A stretch of 64,000 bases of DNA from an uncultured Bacteroidota bacterium (GTDB lineage: Bacteria > Bacteroidota > Bacteroidia > Chitinophagales > Saprospiraceae), in assembly GCA_903925535.1 (NCBI GenBank), contig CAIYFY010000409.1:1-64000 (forward strand), in the 5' to 3' direction. The position numbers were made by a program, and so were the translations under genes. Positions 1 through 11,700 of the stretch are shown here, piece after piece. Under the pieces are notes generated by a model that was not told the DNA's origin, made no database searches, and was given only the letters and a program-made list of their open reading frames with translations. Numbering within the stretch: position 1 is the first letter of the stretch; each line of letters begins with the position of its first letter.

Positions 1-29
1 AATGGTCCTTCAACAACCCGGATTCTGAA

Positions 30-2129
30 ATGCTTGAACTGACTTTCCAATACCCGGCCTGGTTTCTGATATTCTGCGTGCTGCTCGGCGCAGGCTATGC
101 CGCCCTTTTATACTACCGCGACAACACCTTCCGCGAACAACCGGGGATGGTGCCCGTTATCATGGCCATCCTACGCTTTCTGGCGGTAACACTGCTGGCC
201 ATACTGCTGCTTTCACCGCTGCTCAAGAGTCTGCTTGTGGAGACAAAAAAGCCGGTGGTGGTACTCGCGCAGGATGTATCTGAAAGTGTGGCCGTTGATT
301 TGAACGGCGCCGCACTGGATGCCTACAAACAGCAGTGGCAGGCCCTGAAAGACGGACTTTCGGCCGATTACGAGGTTCATGAGCTGTCATTTGGAGATGA
401 GGTGCGCGAGAAGAACGATTTTCAGTTCGGCGACAAGGTGACCAATATTTCGGAGTTGCTGAGAGGTGTTTATGACCTTTACGGCGGACAAAACCTGGGT
501 GCTGTAGTAGTGGCATCCGATGGTGTTTACAACGAGGGCAGCAATCCGGCATACACAGATGTACCACTTTCAGCGCCGGTTTACACCGTTGCACTCGGCG
601 ACACCACTCCCGGGAAGGATTTGCTGGTAAAACGGGTATTTCACAACAAGATAGCCTATCTCGGCGACAGATTTACCGTGCAGGTGGACGTAGCAGCGAG
701 TAACTGTACCGGACAACAGACCGTACTGAGCGTGGGCAAGGTGGTGGACGGACAAACACGCAACCTGCAGAACATCCCGCTCAATATTACCGGAAATGAC
801 TTTTTTATTACCAGGGAAATACAACTGGAGGCCGATCAGCCGGGTGTGGTAGAGTACGTTTTCTCCGTTACCGGCCTGCAGGGAGAGGCTACCGCCAGCA
901 ACAACAAAAAGGAAATTTTCATGGACATCCTCGATGCCCGCCAGAAAATACTCCTGCTGGCCAACAGTCCGCACCCCGACCTGTCGGCCATTCGCTCTAC
1001 CCTCGACGAGAACAAGAATTACGCCGTATCCCTGGCCTACATCAGCGATCCCGGACTGGATGCAGGAAAATACGACTTTGTCATACTGCACAATCTACCT
1101 TCATCGGGCAACGACATATCCGGGGTTCTGAAAACACTGAACGACAAGCGCATTCCGAGGTTGTTCATCGCCGGCATGCAGACTGGATACAGTGCGCTCT
1201 CGAAAGCACAGGGATTGATCTCCATGCAAAGCGACGGACGTCAAAGTGATGATGTACAGGCCGTGGTGAACAGCAAATTCGCCGCCTTCAACATGGATGA
1301 AAAACTGGTGGAAAACCTGCCGCAGTTCAATCCGCTGACCTCGGCATTCGGAAATTTCGCTGCCACTCCGCAGGCGCAGGTACTGCTCAACAAGAAAATC
1401 GGCAAGATAGACACCAACCAGCCCCTGCTCGCACTCGGCGAAACCAACGGTATCAAAACGGGCGTTTTCATGGGAGAAGGATTGTGGCGCTGGAGACTTT
1501 TCGACTTCCTTCAACACCAGAACCACGAACTTTTCAATGAACTGATCGGAAAGACTGTGCAATACCTGTCTGTCAAGGAGGACAAGCGGAAATTCAGGAT
1601 TAATCAGGACAAGAATATCTTCAAGGAGAACGAGCCGGTCACTTTCGGGGCGGAGCTGTACAACGCCAATTACGAACTGACCAACGAGCCCGACGTCAGC
1701 ATCAGCATCAAAAACCGCGACGGAAAAGAGTTCACCTACACATTCAACAAACTCGGCAAGGCATACGCTCTTTCTGCAGGTATCCTGCCCGTGGGCGCGT
1801 ACACATACAAGGCATCCACTACATTCAACGGCGAGGCACTCACGTATGAGGGCAAGTTCAGCGTTCAGGCCATACAGCTGGAGCTGTTCGAGACCACTGC
1901 CAACCACAGTGTGTTGCGCGGACTGAGCAGCCGGTTCGGCGGAGAAACGGTATTCCCGGCACAACTGACCTCCATTGGAGAGAAAATCAGGACTAATCAG
2001 ACTGTAAAACCGGTAATTTACCAGACCACCTCCACCAATCCGCTCATCAACCTGAAGTGGATATTCGCACTGCTGGCACTGCTGCTTTCTGCAGAGTGGT
2101 TCATGCGCAGGTATTTCGGTGCCTACTAA
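30..2129 (+). CDS. Large membrane protein, BatA/VWA-like (N- and C-terminal TM helices, periplasmic region)
   Basis: 699-aa ORF; N-terminal hydrophobic helices (YPAWFLIFCVLLGAGYAALLYY), C-terminal LKWIFALLALLLSAEWFMRRYFG. The frame is open to the left window edge, so the start is not certain. Confidence 0.7.
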   Translation: MLELTFQYPAWFLIFCVLLGAGYAALLYYRDNTFREQPGMVPVIMAILRFLAVTLLAILLLSPLLKSLLVETKKPVVVLAQDVSESVAVDLNGAALDAYKQQWQALKDGLSADYEVHELSFGDEVREKNDFQFGDKVTNISELLRGVYDLYGGQNLGAVVVASDGVYNEGSNPAYTDVPLSAPVYTVALGDTTPGKDLLVKRVFHNKIAYLGDRFTVQVDVAASNCTGQQTVLSVGKVVDGQTRNLQNIPLNITGNDFFITREIQLEADQPGVVEYVFSVTGLQGEATASNNKKEIFMDILDARQKILLLANSPHPDLSAIRSTLDENKNYAVSLAYISDPGLDAGKYDFVILHNLPSSGNDISGVLKTLNDKRIPRLFIAGMQTGYSALSKAQGLISMQSDGRQSDDVQAVVNSKFAAFNMDEKLVENLPQFNPLTSAFGNFAATPQAQVLLNKKIGKIDTNQPLLALGETNGIKTGVFMGEGLWRWRLFDFLQHQNHELFNELIGKTVQYLSVKEDKRKFRINQDKNIFKENEPVTFGAELYNANYELTNEPDVSISIKNRDGKEFTYTFNKLGKAYALSAGILPVGAYTYKASTTFNGEALTYEGKFSVQAIQLELFETTANHSVLRGLSSRFGGETVFPAQLTSIGEKIRTNQTVKPVIYQTTSTNPLINLKWIFALLALLLSAEWFMRRYFGAY

Positions 2130-2139
2130 CTGAAGCAAT

Positions 2140-2712
2140 ATGATAACCCTCCATCGTCCGCTCATACTCGCATCCAAAAGCCCCAGAAGGAGTCAGCTTC
2201 TTCGGGAAGCAGGTTTCGACTTCACTGTTCAGACTTTCGATGTGGATGAGTCATTCCCTGCTGATATGCCCTGTACGGATGTGGCACCGTGGCTGGCACA
2301 AAAAAAGGCACGGGCAGCAGCACATCTCATACAGGACAAAGAGATTATCCTCTCGGCCGACTCGGTGGTGATACTGGATAACCACATATACAACAAACCG
2401 CAGGACGAAGCCGAAGCATTCAGTATGCTGCGGGCATTGTCGGGCAAACAGCACCTGGTGGTTACGGGCGTTTGCCTGCTGTCGAAAGAACGGGAGGTAG
2501 TGACGGCAGGACATACAAAAGTGTGGTTCGCGCCGCTCTCCGACGAGGAAATTCGTTATTATATCACGACCTGGCAGCCTTTCGACAAGGCAGGGTCGTA
2601 TGGCGCGCAGGACTGGATTGGTCACTGCAAGATAACCCGTATAGAGGGTACCTTCCAGAATGTGATGGGCCTTCCGGTTGACCTGGTATATGCCGCACTG
2701 GCAGAATTCTGA
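2140..2712 (+). CDS. maf: Maf family nucleotide pyrophosphatase
   Basis: N-terminal LILASKSPRRSQLLREAGFDF Maf signature; 190 aa; internal SADSVV and DKAGSYGAQ motifs. Confidence 0.93.
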   Translation: MITLHRPLILASKSPRRSQLLREAGFDFTVQTFDVDESFPADMPCTDVAPWLAQKKARAAAHLIQDKEIILSADSVVILDNHIYNKPQDEAEAFSMLRALSGKQHLVVTGVCLLSKEREVVTAGHTKVWFAPLSDEEIRYYITTWQPFDKAGSYGAQDWIGHCKITRIEGTFQNVMGLPVDLVYAALAEF

Positions 2713-2714
2713 CA

Positions 2715-3833
2715 ATGACAATCGTTTTTACTGTCACCAATGATCTGAGCTACGACCAGCGTATGCACCGGATATGCACAACACTGGCGGATCACGGCTG
2801 TCAGGTGACGCTGGCCGGACGGGAGTTACCCGAATCCGGGCCATTAAAAGAGCGCTCATTCAGGCAGATCAGACTGCGATGTTTTTTCAGAAAAGGCTTT
2901 CTGTTTTATGCCGAGTACAACATCAGGCTGCTTTCCTTTCTGTTACTGCTGAAAAAATGGGATGCAGTGGGTACTGTTGATCTCGACACCATGCCTGCCG
3001 GGTACTTTGCATCCCTGCTCAGGCGGAAAAAGCGGGTTTACGATGCACATGAATATTTCACCGAAGTACCCGAGGTGGTAAACCGCAAACTGGTCAGGCG
3101 TGTCTGGGAGCTGACAGCGCGGCTGTTTATTCCGCGTTACAGGTACGCCTATACCGTGGGTCCGGTGCTGGCTGAAATACTGACGAAACGGTACGGGGTT
3201 GACTTTGGCGTCGTAAGAAATGTACCGATTGCCCGGGAGCCTGTTATCCGGAGTGCACAACAACCGCCATACGTCATACTGTACCAGGGTGCGCTGAACG
3301 AGGGTAGAGGCATCGAGTCGCTGCTTCAGGCCATGACCCTGTCAGGCGATGATTTCCAACTCCTGCTGGCCGGGGAGGGCGACCTTTCAGCAGGTTTGCG
3401 GAAACAGGCGCAAGAACTGGGACTGGGAGAGAAAGTGCAGTTTCTGGGATACGTTGCACCTGAAGAGCTGAAAAACATCACCTCTTCAGCCTGGCTGGGG
3501 GTCAATCTGCTGGAGAACAGGGGATTGTCCTACTATTACTCCCTGGCAAACAAGTTTTTCGACTTTGTACAGGCGGGCGTACCGGTCCTGACGATGAATT
3601 TCCCCGAATACAGGGCACTGAATCAGGTGTATGAAGTAGCGGTATTGCTGGAAAAAGCAGAGCCGGAGGCCATTGCCGCAGCACTTGTTTCTCTCAAAAA
3701 CAATCCGGGCGCTCACGCGCACCTGAGCGAAGCGTGCGTACATGCGGCGCGGGAATGGAACTGGGATCGGGACAGCAAAACATTGCTGAAAATATGGGGC
3801 GAAGTGTCGGGAAATTTGACCGGCAAGGGTTAA
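2715..3833 (+). CDS. Glycosyltransferase, GT4/GT1-like
   Basis: GT-B pattern: ILYQGALNEGRGIESLLQAM, LLLAGEGDLSAGLRKQAQELGLGEKVQFLGYVAPEEL. Confidence 0.85.
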   Translation: MTIVFTVTNDLSYDQRMHRICTTLADHGCQVTLAGRELPESGPLKERSFRQIRLRCFFRKGFLFYAEYNIRLLSFLLLLKKWDAVGTVDLDTMPAGYFASLLRRKKRVYDAHEYFTEVPEVVNRKLVRRVWELTARLFIPRYRYAYTVGPVLAEILTKRYGVDFGVVRNVPIAREPVIRSAQQPPYVILYQGALNEGRGIESLLQAMTLSGDDFQLLLAGEGDLSAGLRKQAQELGLGEKVQFLGYVAPEELKNITSSAWLGVNLLENRGLSYYYSLANKFFDFVQAGVPVLTMNFPEYRALNQVYEVAVLLEKAEPEAIAAALVSLKNNPGAHAHLSEACVHAAREWNWDRDSKTLLKIWGEVSGNLTGKG

Positions 3834-3879
3834 AATGCCTTCATTGCAGTTGTTTTCCTGATGGCTCCTGTGGCGCTAT

Positions 3880-5040
3880 TTACTCCGATTTTCTCATCAA
3901 AGTCCAGGCCAGCAGGCCCATAAAGACAGCGAGAACAAACAGAACAGCCGGCAGGGCTGTCCAGCCTGTAAAATCAGCCAGCAAACCCAGCGAGCCGGGG
4001 ATCAATGCAGCACCCAGCATGGCCGCCGACGACTGGTACCCTATGATATTGGAAGCATGGCGGCTGCCAAAGATGACCGGAGTCAGCGTAATCATCAGCG
4101 GAAAAACCGGCGCACAAAAAAATCCGGCCAGCATGATTCCGGCCATATCTGTAAAAGCGCCCGCATTGAGTGAAATCAGCAATACACCGGCTGATATCCC
4201 GGGAAATGCGATTTTAAGGACAGAGCTCACCGCGATCCGGGTGAGTACAATACCGAATAAAATCCGGCCGACAGTCAGACAGCCCCAGAAAAAGCCTGAC
4301 TGGGCACTTGCCTCGCTCTCTGGCAGATTGCGGCTCTCAAGCAGTACGGTAAACGTCCATTGGCCCATGCTGCTCTCAAATCCGGTGTAAAAGAAGAAAA
4401 CAAGAATACCAATCCAAACCATCGGTGTTCCCATTGTTTCCCGCCAGGGAACGGCCTCAGGTCGCTCATGCTTTTCCGCGGGTTTCGCCCACAGCCGGAT
4501 AGTGGAAATGAACAGCAATGCCAGCATCATCTGGACCGTTGCCACAACAATATAGCCGGTTTCCCAGGACCGGCGGTGCGTAAACAGCCAGGTCAGTAAA
4601 ACAGGACCAGCTGTTGCACCAACGCCATAAAAAGCATGCAGCCAGTTGATTACTGCGGGACTGAACCTGACGGAGGCGAAAATATTGAAGCTTGTATCAA
4701 TAGCCCCTGCACCGGCGCCGAGGAAGAAAGACGCGGCGACAATCACCGGAAAGTCGGGCGAAAAAGCTACTACAAACAGACCAAGCGAGGTAGTGATACA
4801 ACTGACAGCCAGCAGCCAGCCCATCGAAAAGCGGGCCATGATATATCCGCTGAGTACGCTCGTTGAAATGAAGCCCGCAAGCAGCGCCAGAAGGATTGAT
4901 CCCAGCGAGTCCAGTGGCACACCTGTCTTGACGCTGATGAATGGCCACGATATGCCGAGCAGGCCATCGGGGAGCCCCAGACTGATAAACGCGAGAAAGG
5001 CGATACCGATGAGTATCGGTTCATTTCCGGATGTCTTCAT
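3880..5040 (-). CDS. MFS transporter
   Basis: About 12 hydrophobic segments. The ORF opens at 5055, but the second Met (MKTSGNEPILIG, 5040) is preferred because 5045-5081 forms an upstream terminator. Confidence 0.85.
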   Translation of the reverse strand: MKTSGNEPILIGIAFLAFISLGLPDGLLGISWPFISVKTGVPLDSLGSILLALLAGFISTSVLSGYIMARFSMGWLLAVSCITTSLGLFVVAFSPDFPVIVAASFFLGAGAGAIDTSFNIFASVRFSPAVINWLHAFYGVGATAGPVLLTWLFTHRRSWETGYIVVATVQMMLALLFISTIRLWAKPAEKHERPEAVPWRETMGTPMVWIGILVFFFYTGFESSMGQWTFTVLLESRNLPESEASAQSGFFWGCLTVGRILFGIVLTRIAVSSVLKIAFPGISAGVLLISLNAGAFTDMAGIMLAGFFCAPVFPLMITLTPVIFGSRHASNIIGYQSSAAMLGAALIPGSLGLLADFTGWTALPAVLFVLAVFMGLLAWTLMRKSE

Positions 5041-5054
5041 ATTTTTTAAAAGCA

Positions 5055-5083
5055 AGCGCCCCCCGGAAACCGGAGGGCGCCTG
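5055..5083 (-). terminator. Intrinsic terminator after the CBS-domain gene
   Basis: Minus-strand GCGCCCTCCGG-TTT-CCGGGGGGCGC followed by TTGCTTTTAAAAAAT. Confidence 0.7.
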
Positions 5084-5105
5084 ATATACCGTAAAAAGCA
5101 GGTAA

Positions 5106-5540
5106 TTACATATTTTCATGTACAAACTTGCCGAGATCGTCGGGGTATTCCCTGGCATGAGAATACTTGATGATATCTGTACTGGTGATAATACCCACCA
5201 GATCATGATCATCATTTACGATGGGCACAGCATGAAAGAGATGGCGCATCAGGATATCTGCCACAGCGCCGAGGTGCTGGTCCGGATCAAGCGCGGCAAT
5301 CCGCTCCGTCATGACCTCTTTAACCTTGATCTCAGCGTATTCGGAGGCAGATTTTCCGAGTTTGACCAGATCCCAGGAAGTAACCATCCCGACCAGCTTT
5401 CTGCCGTTGTCGCCGCCGACAATCGGAATGTGGTGAATATGTTTCGTCAGCATAATTTCGCGGACTTCGGCGAGTGTACTCTCGGGGCCAAGAGTGACCA
5501 GATCCTTGGTCATATGGTCCCGGACATAATCGTTCATCAT
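5106..5540 (-). CDS. CBS-domain pair protein
   Basis: Two CBS motifs: VREIMLTKHIHHIPIVGGDNGRKLVGMVTSWDL and ILMRHLFHAVPIVNDDHDLVGIITSTDII. Confidence 0.9.
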   Translation of the reverse strand: MMNDYVRDHMTKDLVTLGPESTLAEVREIMLTKHIHHIPIVGGDNGRKLVGMVTSWDLVKLGKSASEYAEIKVKEVMTERIAALDPDQHLGAVADILMRHLFHAVPIVNDDHDLVGIITSTDIIKYSHAREYPDDLGKFVHENM

Positions 5541-5765
5541 AGGCCAGTCAGTAATTTAAGTGGTGAGTAAGATTCGGCTGCTAATGTAGGGCAGTCCTGA
5601 CTAATATTATCAAGATGCGACCATGATTTTCCGTTAATATTGATATTGCCATACTATTTTGAAGAAAATTGCGACCTTGAGCCCCTGTAGCCAACATTCA
5701 AAGGAAAAACAAATGACGGCATAGCCCGAACAGATACTTCAATCATTCAACACCAGACTGTGACA

Positions 5766-8700
5766 ATGTTTCGATTATCCGCGTTTTTCACGTTTTTTAG
5801 TTTGTTCTGCTCACTCCAGTATGCCTCTGCACAGGACTGCGAGTGTACCAACTGTCCTCAGTTCATGCAGGACTTGTTTGTTGGCGATTTCAACATCAAC
5901 GTACAGGGAGCTACCAACAATACACTTGGTCAGAACGGCCAGGGGGTATGTGGCGTCAATGTTACATTTGATCATACTGCACTGTGTGATATCTCCATTT
6001 CGCTCACCGCGCCAAGTGGCCAGTCTGTTACACTGGTAGGGCCTATCGGTCAGTTCTGTACACACATGGGTAATACAGGCACCACCTGGGGTGTGTCGTT
6101 TGTTCCCTGCGGTGATTCACCATCTCCGGATCCGGGATTTGCCAATCAGTGGGACAGCAACCAGCCCTGGGGCAGCAATAACAGTTACTCCGGAAGCTAT
6201 TTCCCGTTTTCAGGATGTCTGGAAAATCTGACAGGACCCGTAAACGGAAACTGGACGCTCACGGTCGTGGACGGACAGCCGCAGGATGTAGGTAATCTGA
6301 TTGATTTTGAAGTAATTTTCTGCGACCCAGGTGGTATAAACTGTATTTCATGTGCCGCAGACGCGGGAGTTCTACCTCAACCCGATTTTTCTGCCTGCAA
6401 AGGTTCGTCGGATCTGGTACTTACACTGCCACCCGACTACCCTCCCCCATCCACACAGCCTCCTGTTTCCGAATACAGTTACAGCTATGTCATCGGTGGT
6501 ACCGGCGGTGTAATACAGGAATTCACGCCGGAACCAGACCTGACCGGCTATGCAGCCGGCAACTATACCGTATGTGGCATGTCGTATTATTCAGCTCAGT
6601 CAAACCTGATTCCGAACCCGAATGGATCGCTGACAATTACACAACTTTCGAATCAACTGAACTCGGGTACTCCCCCTTTCTGCGGAAATATCACCTCCAA
6701 TTGCGTGAATGTGACTGTTCTCCCCCTTTCTCCCGATGAGGAAACAACCGAACAGGTGTGTGCGCCGAACTGCTTTGAGTTTTTGAGCACCTTCTACTGC
6801 CAGACCGGCTCCTATGAGGTTCCTCAGGTGGATAATAACGGATGTCCGTTCAATTCAACCCTGAACCTTACCATCCTGCAACCTACATTTAAAACTATCA
6901 ACGAAGTAGTTTGCCAGGGGCAATGCAGCACGAACGGGAACTTTTCCGATGCGTGCACGGGAGGCACCTATACCGCCACGCTGACCAACTCTGTCGGGTG
7001 CGACAGTATTATTACCCTGAACCTCACCGTTTTGAGTCCGATGGCTGCCATACAGCCACCCGCCACGCTGTCGTGCTCCCAGACCACCGTCACCCTGTTT
7101 GGCACCAACTCGTCCACCGGACCGGGATTCACCTACGAATGGACCGCTTCAAACGGCGGACATCTGGTGGGGCCGACCAATCAGGTGCTGGCAACAGCCG
7201 ACGCACCGGGAACCTATCAGCTGCTGGTTTGCAGGTCGGCAGGCAACGTGACATGCTGTGATTCTGCATCGGTGGTCGTCACATCAAGCGGCAACATACC
7301 CACTCAGCCAACAATAGTCGGAAGCAATCTTGCCTGCATCGGCAGTATTCAGACTTACACTGTCGCTTCGGGAAACAGCAGCAGTACCTACTCCTGGTCC
7401 GTTCCGGCAGGCGCAACCCTCCTTTCCGGACAGGGGAATGATACCATTCAGGTGCGGTGGAATGCACTGCCCGGAGGTGATATCTGTTCCGTGGTCTCAA
7501 ACAGCTGCGGTGTCAGTCAGCCGGGATGCCTGGCAGTGGTGACCAACCCCGCTCCGGATACACCTGCAGTTCAGGGACCCGTATCTGTATGTACGGGCGC
7601 GCGCTACACCTACACGGCCGATACGGTCGGCAATGCCGATTTCTATCTGTGGGAGATAACAGGGGGCAGTATCATTTCGGGCGACAGCACACTTTCCATT
7701 GTTGTGGAATGGGCTGATACGATAGCCAACACGCCCCGGGTTTGTCTGAGAGGCGTGAATGGATGTGGAAACGGGCCGCAAACCTGTCTGGAAATAGATC
7801 TTTTCCGCCAGCCAGAGGCCTACTCAGGACCAGATTCAACTGTTTGCGGATTAAAATATAACCTTTCTGCTTCCTCAGGCGACAGCACATCCAGTGGAGT
7901 ATGGCGTCAGGTTTCAGGCCCCGGGACTGCCATTTTCTCTGATGCTACCGATACAGAATCTCAGGTGAACGTGGACTCGTCCGGTGTATATCTGTTCGAA
8001 TGGACAGCCGTGGCAGGTTCCTGCACCGACAGAGATACACTTCAGGTTACTTTCAGTCCGGCCCCGGCTACGGGATTAGTTCAGCATAACTGCAATTCCA
8101 CCAACGAATTCTACACAGTGGTATTTCCGGTAACAGGCGGAACCCCTCCCTATTTCTCGGGCAACGGCATCTTTAACAGCGGACTGTTCATCTCTGATCC
8201 CAATGTGAGCGGTGATCCGTATTCATACATCATCATTGATGCGAACGGCTGTGAAACACCTGTTGTTGCCGGCTCCTATAACTGTAATTGCCAGACCAAT
8301 GCCGGACAGATGGCACCATTCACGCTGGAGGCCTGTGTGGGCGACAGCGTCACCGCCATATTCCCTCAGGGCGTTACGCTGGATGGCGATGACACAGGGA
8401 CTTTTGTGCTGCATACTGGTTCAGGAGCAGCACTGGGATCAATTTTTGCCTTCAGTCCGACGGGCAGATTCGGCATGAGTATCAACATGACTGCAGAGAC
8501 GACATACTATATCTCCTATGTTGCTGGTAATAACGTGAACGGCACACCGGATCTGAGCGATCCGTGCCTCTCTGTTGCTGCAGGACAGCCCGTGGTGTTT
8601 CACGCGCCTCCTGCCACCAGTGCAGGGCCCGACAAGACAACCTGCGGAAATGTAATCAGTGTAACCGGTGGTCCGGGCAACGGTATCGAGAACTGGTCAG

Positions 8701-11700
8701 TCATCAGTTCTCCCCCCGGCGGATTACTCACGCTCTCCAGTCCGACAAATACAACTACAGATGCCACTGCTTCAGCCTTTGGCACGTATCAACTGCGGTT
8801 TAACGTTTCACTGAATGGCTGCGCTGCAGCAGATACGGTATCAGTTACCTTCAATTCAAATCCGATGACGGGGAGTACTGTACCGATATGCAACAGTGCC
8901 AATACCGACTATACCCTCAGCTTCCCGATCACAGGAGGAGCCTCACCCTACACTGTAAGTGGCCAAACCCTTCCGGGCGCACTCTATACCTCTGGAATAA
9001 TACCAAGCGGTGACAGCTACAGCTTCACAGTTACAGATGCCAATGGCTGTTCTTCGGCTCCCGTTACAGGTTCATTCACCTGCAGCTGCGGAACCGATGC
9101 CGGACAGGTACCACTGAGCCCGGTAACCCTGTGTGATGGAGATTCGATTACTGTTGTAGCCTCGGGGCAGTTTCTGAATCAGGGCGAGGTATCAGCATAC
9201 ATACTGCACACCAACCCGGGCGCCCCTGCAGGCACCATACTTGCCCAGAATAAAACAGGGCGTTTTGGTTTTGCTCCCGGTATGTCATACGACGTTACCT
9301 ACTACATCTCTGCCATCGCGGGAAACAGTCTTGGAGGCTTTCCTGATCCGAACGACCCCTGTCTGTCGGTTTCTCAGGGACGACCGGTTATCTTCAAGCG
9401 ATACCCGACACCCAATGCGGGTATCAACATTGGCGTATGCGGCCCCGCTGCATTCCTGAATTCCGGGTTCAGTTTGTATCCCGGCGCCTGGAGCTATATC
9501 TCCGGTCCGGGTTCGGCCACCATTGCCACACCACAGAACAATGCCTCGGCGGTAAATGTATCGGTACTGGGTACATACATTTTCCGCTGGACAGAAGCAA
9601 ATGGTATCTGTATTGCTTCCGATGAGGTACAGGCCACCTTCTGGGACAGTCCGGCTCCGGGCACACCCGTGATATCCTGCAACAGTACCAATACCGGATA
9701 TACCGTCAGCTTCAGTGTAACCGGGGGTAATGCCCCCTATACGGTAAGCGGGCTGGCTGGTACCTTCAGCGGCAATATCTTCACCTCGTCGGTGCTCCCC
9801 AACGGATCATCCTACTCATTTTCTGTGAAAGATATCAACGGCTGTCAGGCTGCCGTTGTTTCAGGTGTGCACACATGCCCGTGCGCCACATACGCGGGAA
9901 CCATGGCGGTGACACCCGCTGTATTCTGCACTTCGGATCCGGCTACGGCAACCTGGTACAACGATGCCACGCTCGACGGCGATGATATCCTGGGCTTCAT
10001 CCTGCACAGCACACCCGACGCAACACCGGGAACTATTTTTGCAGCGAATACCCAGCCAACATTTCAGTTTACTGCCGGACTCACCACAGGCACTACTTAC
10101 TATATCTCAGCCATCGCAGGCAGTCTGCTGAACGGTACCATCAACCTCGGTGATCCCTGTCTGAGTATAGCCCCCGGAACACCTGTACAATGGAAGCCCT
10201 TGCCGCAGGCAACGCTGTCAGGAGCAACCACCATTTGCAGCGGTGAAACTGCCAGTCTTTCATTCAGCGGCACCGGTGTATATCCGCTGTCTGTCACCTA
10301 CAGCGACGGAAGTGGCAGCCAGATGATCAACCTGTTTGGTCCGCAGAGTGTCAGTATTCCGGTAACGCCGACACAAAGCACCATTTATACACTTCAGTCA
10401 GTCAGCGACGGTACACTTCCTGTTTGTTCGGTCTCCCCCGCACAGAGCATAACCGTAACGGTCAGTCAGCCGGTAAATGCCGGAACAGCAGCAGCCCCGG
10501 CCGAACTCTGCGCAGGAACGGGCGGACCGATAAAACTGACCGATCTGATCAACGGGGAGGGACCCGGCGGATTCTGGACTGTTGTGTCCGGCAATCCGTC
10601 ACAGGGCAGCTTCAATGCAGCAGCCGGCACCTTCAACCCGGCACTGCAGAATCCGGGGACTTACATCTTCCGATACACCATTGATGCGGCAGCGCCCTGT
10701 GCAGACCAATCGGCTGATGCCACGGTCATCATTCAGCAGACACCAACAGCCGATGCAGGACCTGATCTTACCATCAATTGTCTGCAGGGAACTGTAACGC
10801 TGAACGGAAATGGTTCCTCAGGAGGTTCCGGCGTACAATACAACTGGACCTTAAACGGTGTACCCGCCGGATCAACCCCCACCCTCACAGTAGATGCGGG
10901 AGGTACCTATCAACTCCGGGTTTCCAACGCGGCCGGATGTTCCGATTCGGATGAGGCTGTGGTATCGCTTGACCCCGACAGACCGTCGGCGCAGTTGATT
11001 TCGGTAGAAAATATCAGCTGTTTCGGGGAGAGCGACGGCTCCATTGCTGTCAGCGGTGTAACCTCTGGCCGACAGCCGGTACTGTTCTCGATTGACGGAG
11101 AGAACTTCGGCAGCAGCGGTCTGTTTACCCAATTGAGGGCCGGTGTTTATACCGTCACCCTGCAGGATGCCATCGGATGCGAATGGGAGAGCGGACTGCT
11201 TACCGTAACGGAACCGCCATCTGTTCAGCCGTATATCACGGATGAAGTGCGTGTGGTACTGGGAGATCAGGTCAATCTGGAGGCTATCGTAACCGCACCG
11301 CTCAGCAGTTTGGCCAGCATAGAATGGAATCCGCTGCTCGACACACTGAATGATGGCACCCTGATACAAAGATTCATACCGCTCCGGTCGCTCACCGTAG
11401 ATCTTGAAATTACCGATACTGCGGGATGCTCCGCGCGCGATCGCGTACAGATTGTCGTGGAAAAGCCGGAACAGGTTTATATACCGAATGTATTCAAACC
11501 GGGCAGTCAGAACCTGAACGATGTGTTTCTGATTTACTGCGGACGCACAGTGGAGCGGATTGAACTGCTACAGATTTACGACCGGTGGGGTGAGCATTTG
11601 TTTGAGGTACAGAATGCAGCTCCCAACGATCCGGCAAGTGCCTGGGATGGTATATACAACGGAAAGAATGTGATGCCGGGTGTGTATATTTACGTTGCGA

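Noticed and set aside
1101-2177. 358-aa minus-strand ORF
   Set aside because: Antisense to the well-supported membrane-protein CDS 30-2129; no recognisable domain; shadow ORF from codon bias.
3734-4390. 218-aa plus-strand ORF
   Set aside because: Mostly antisense to the MFS gene, no motif.
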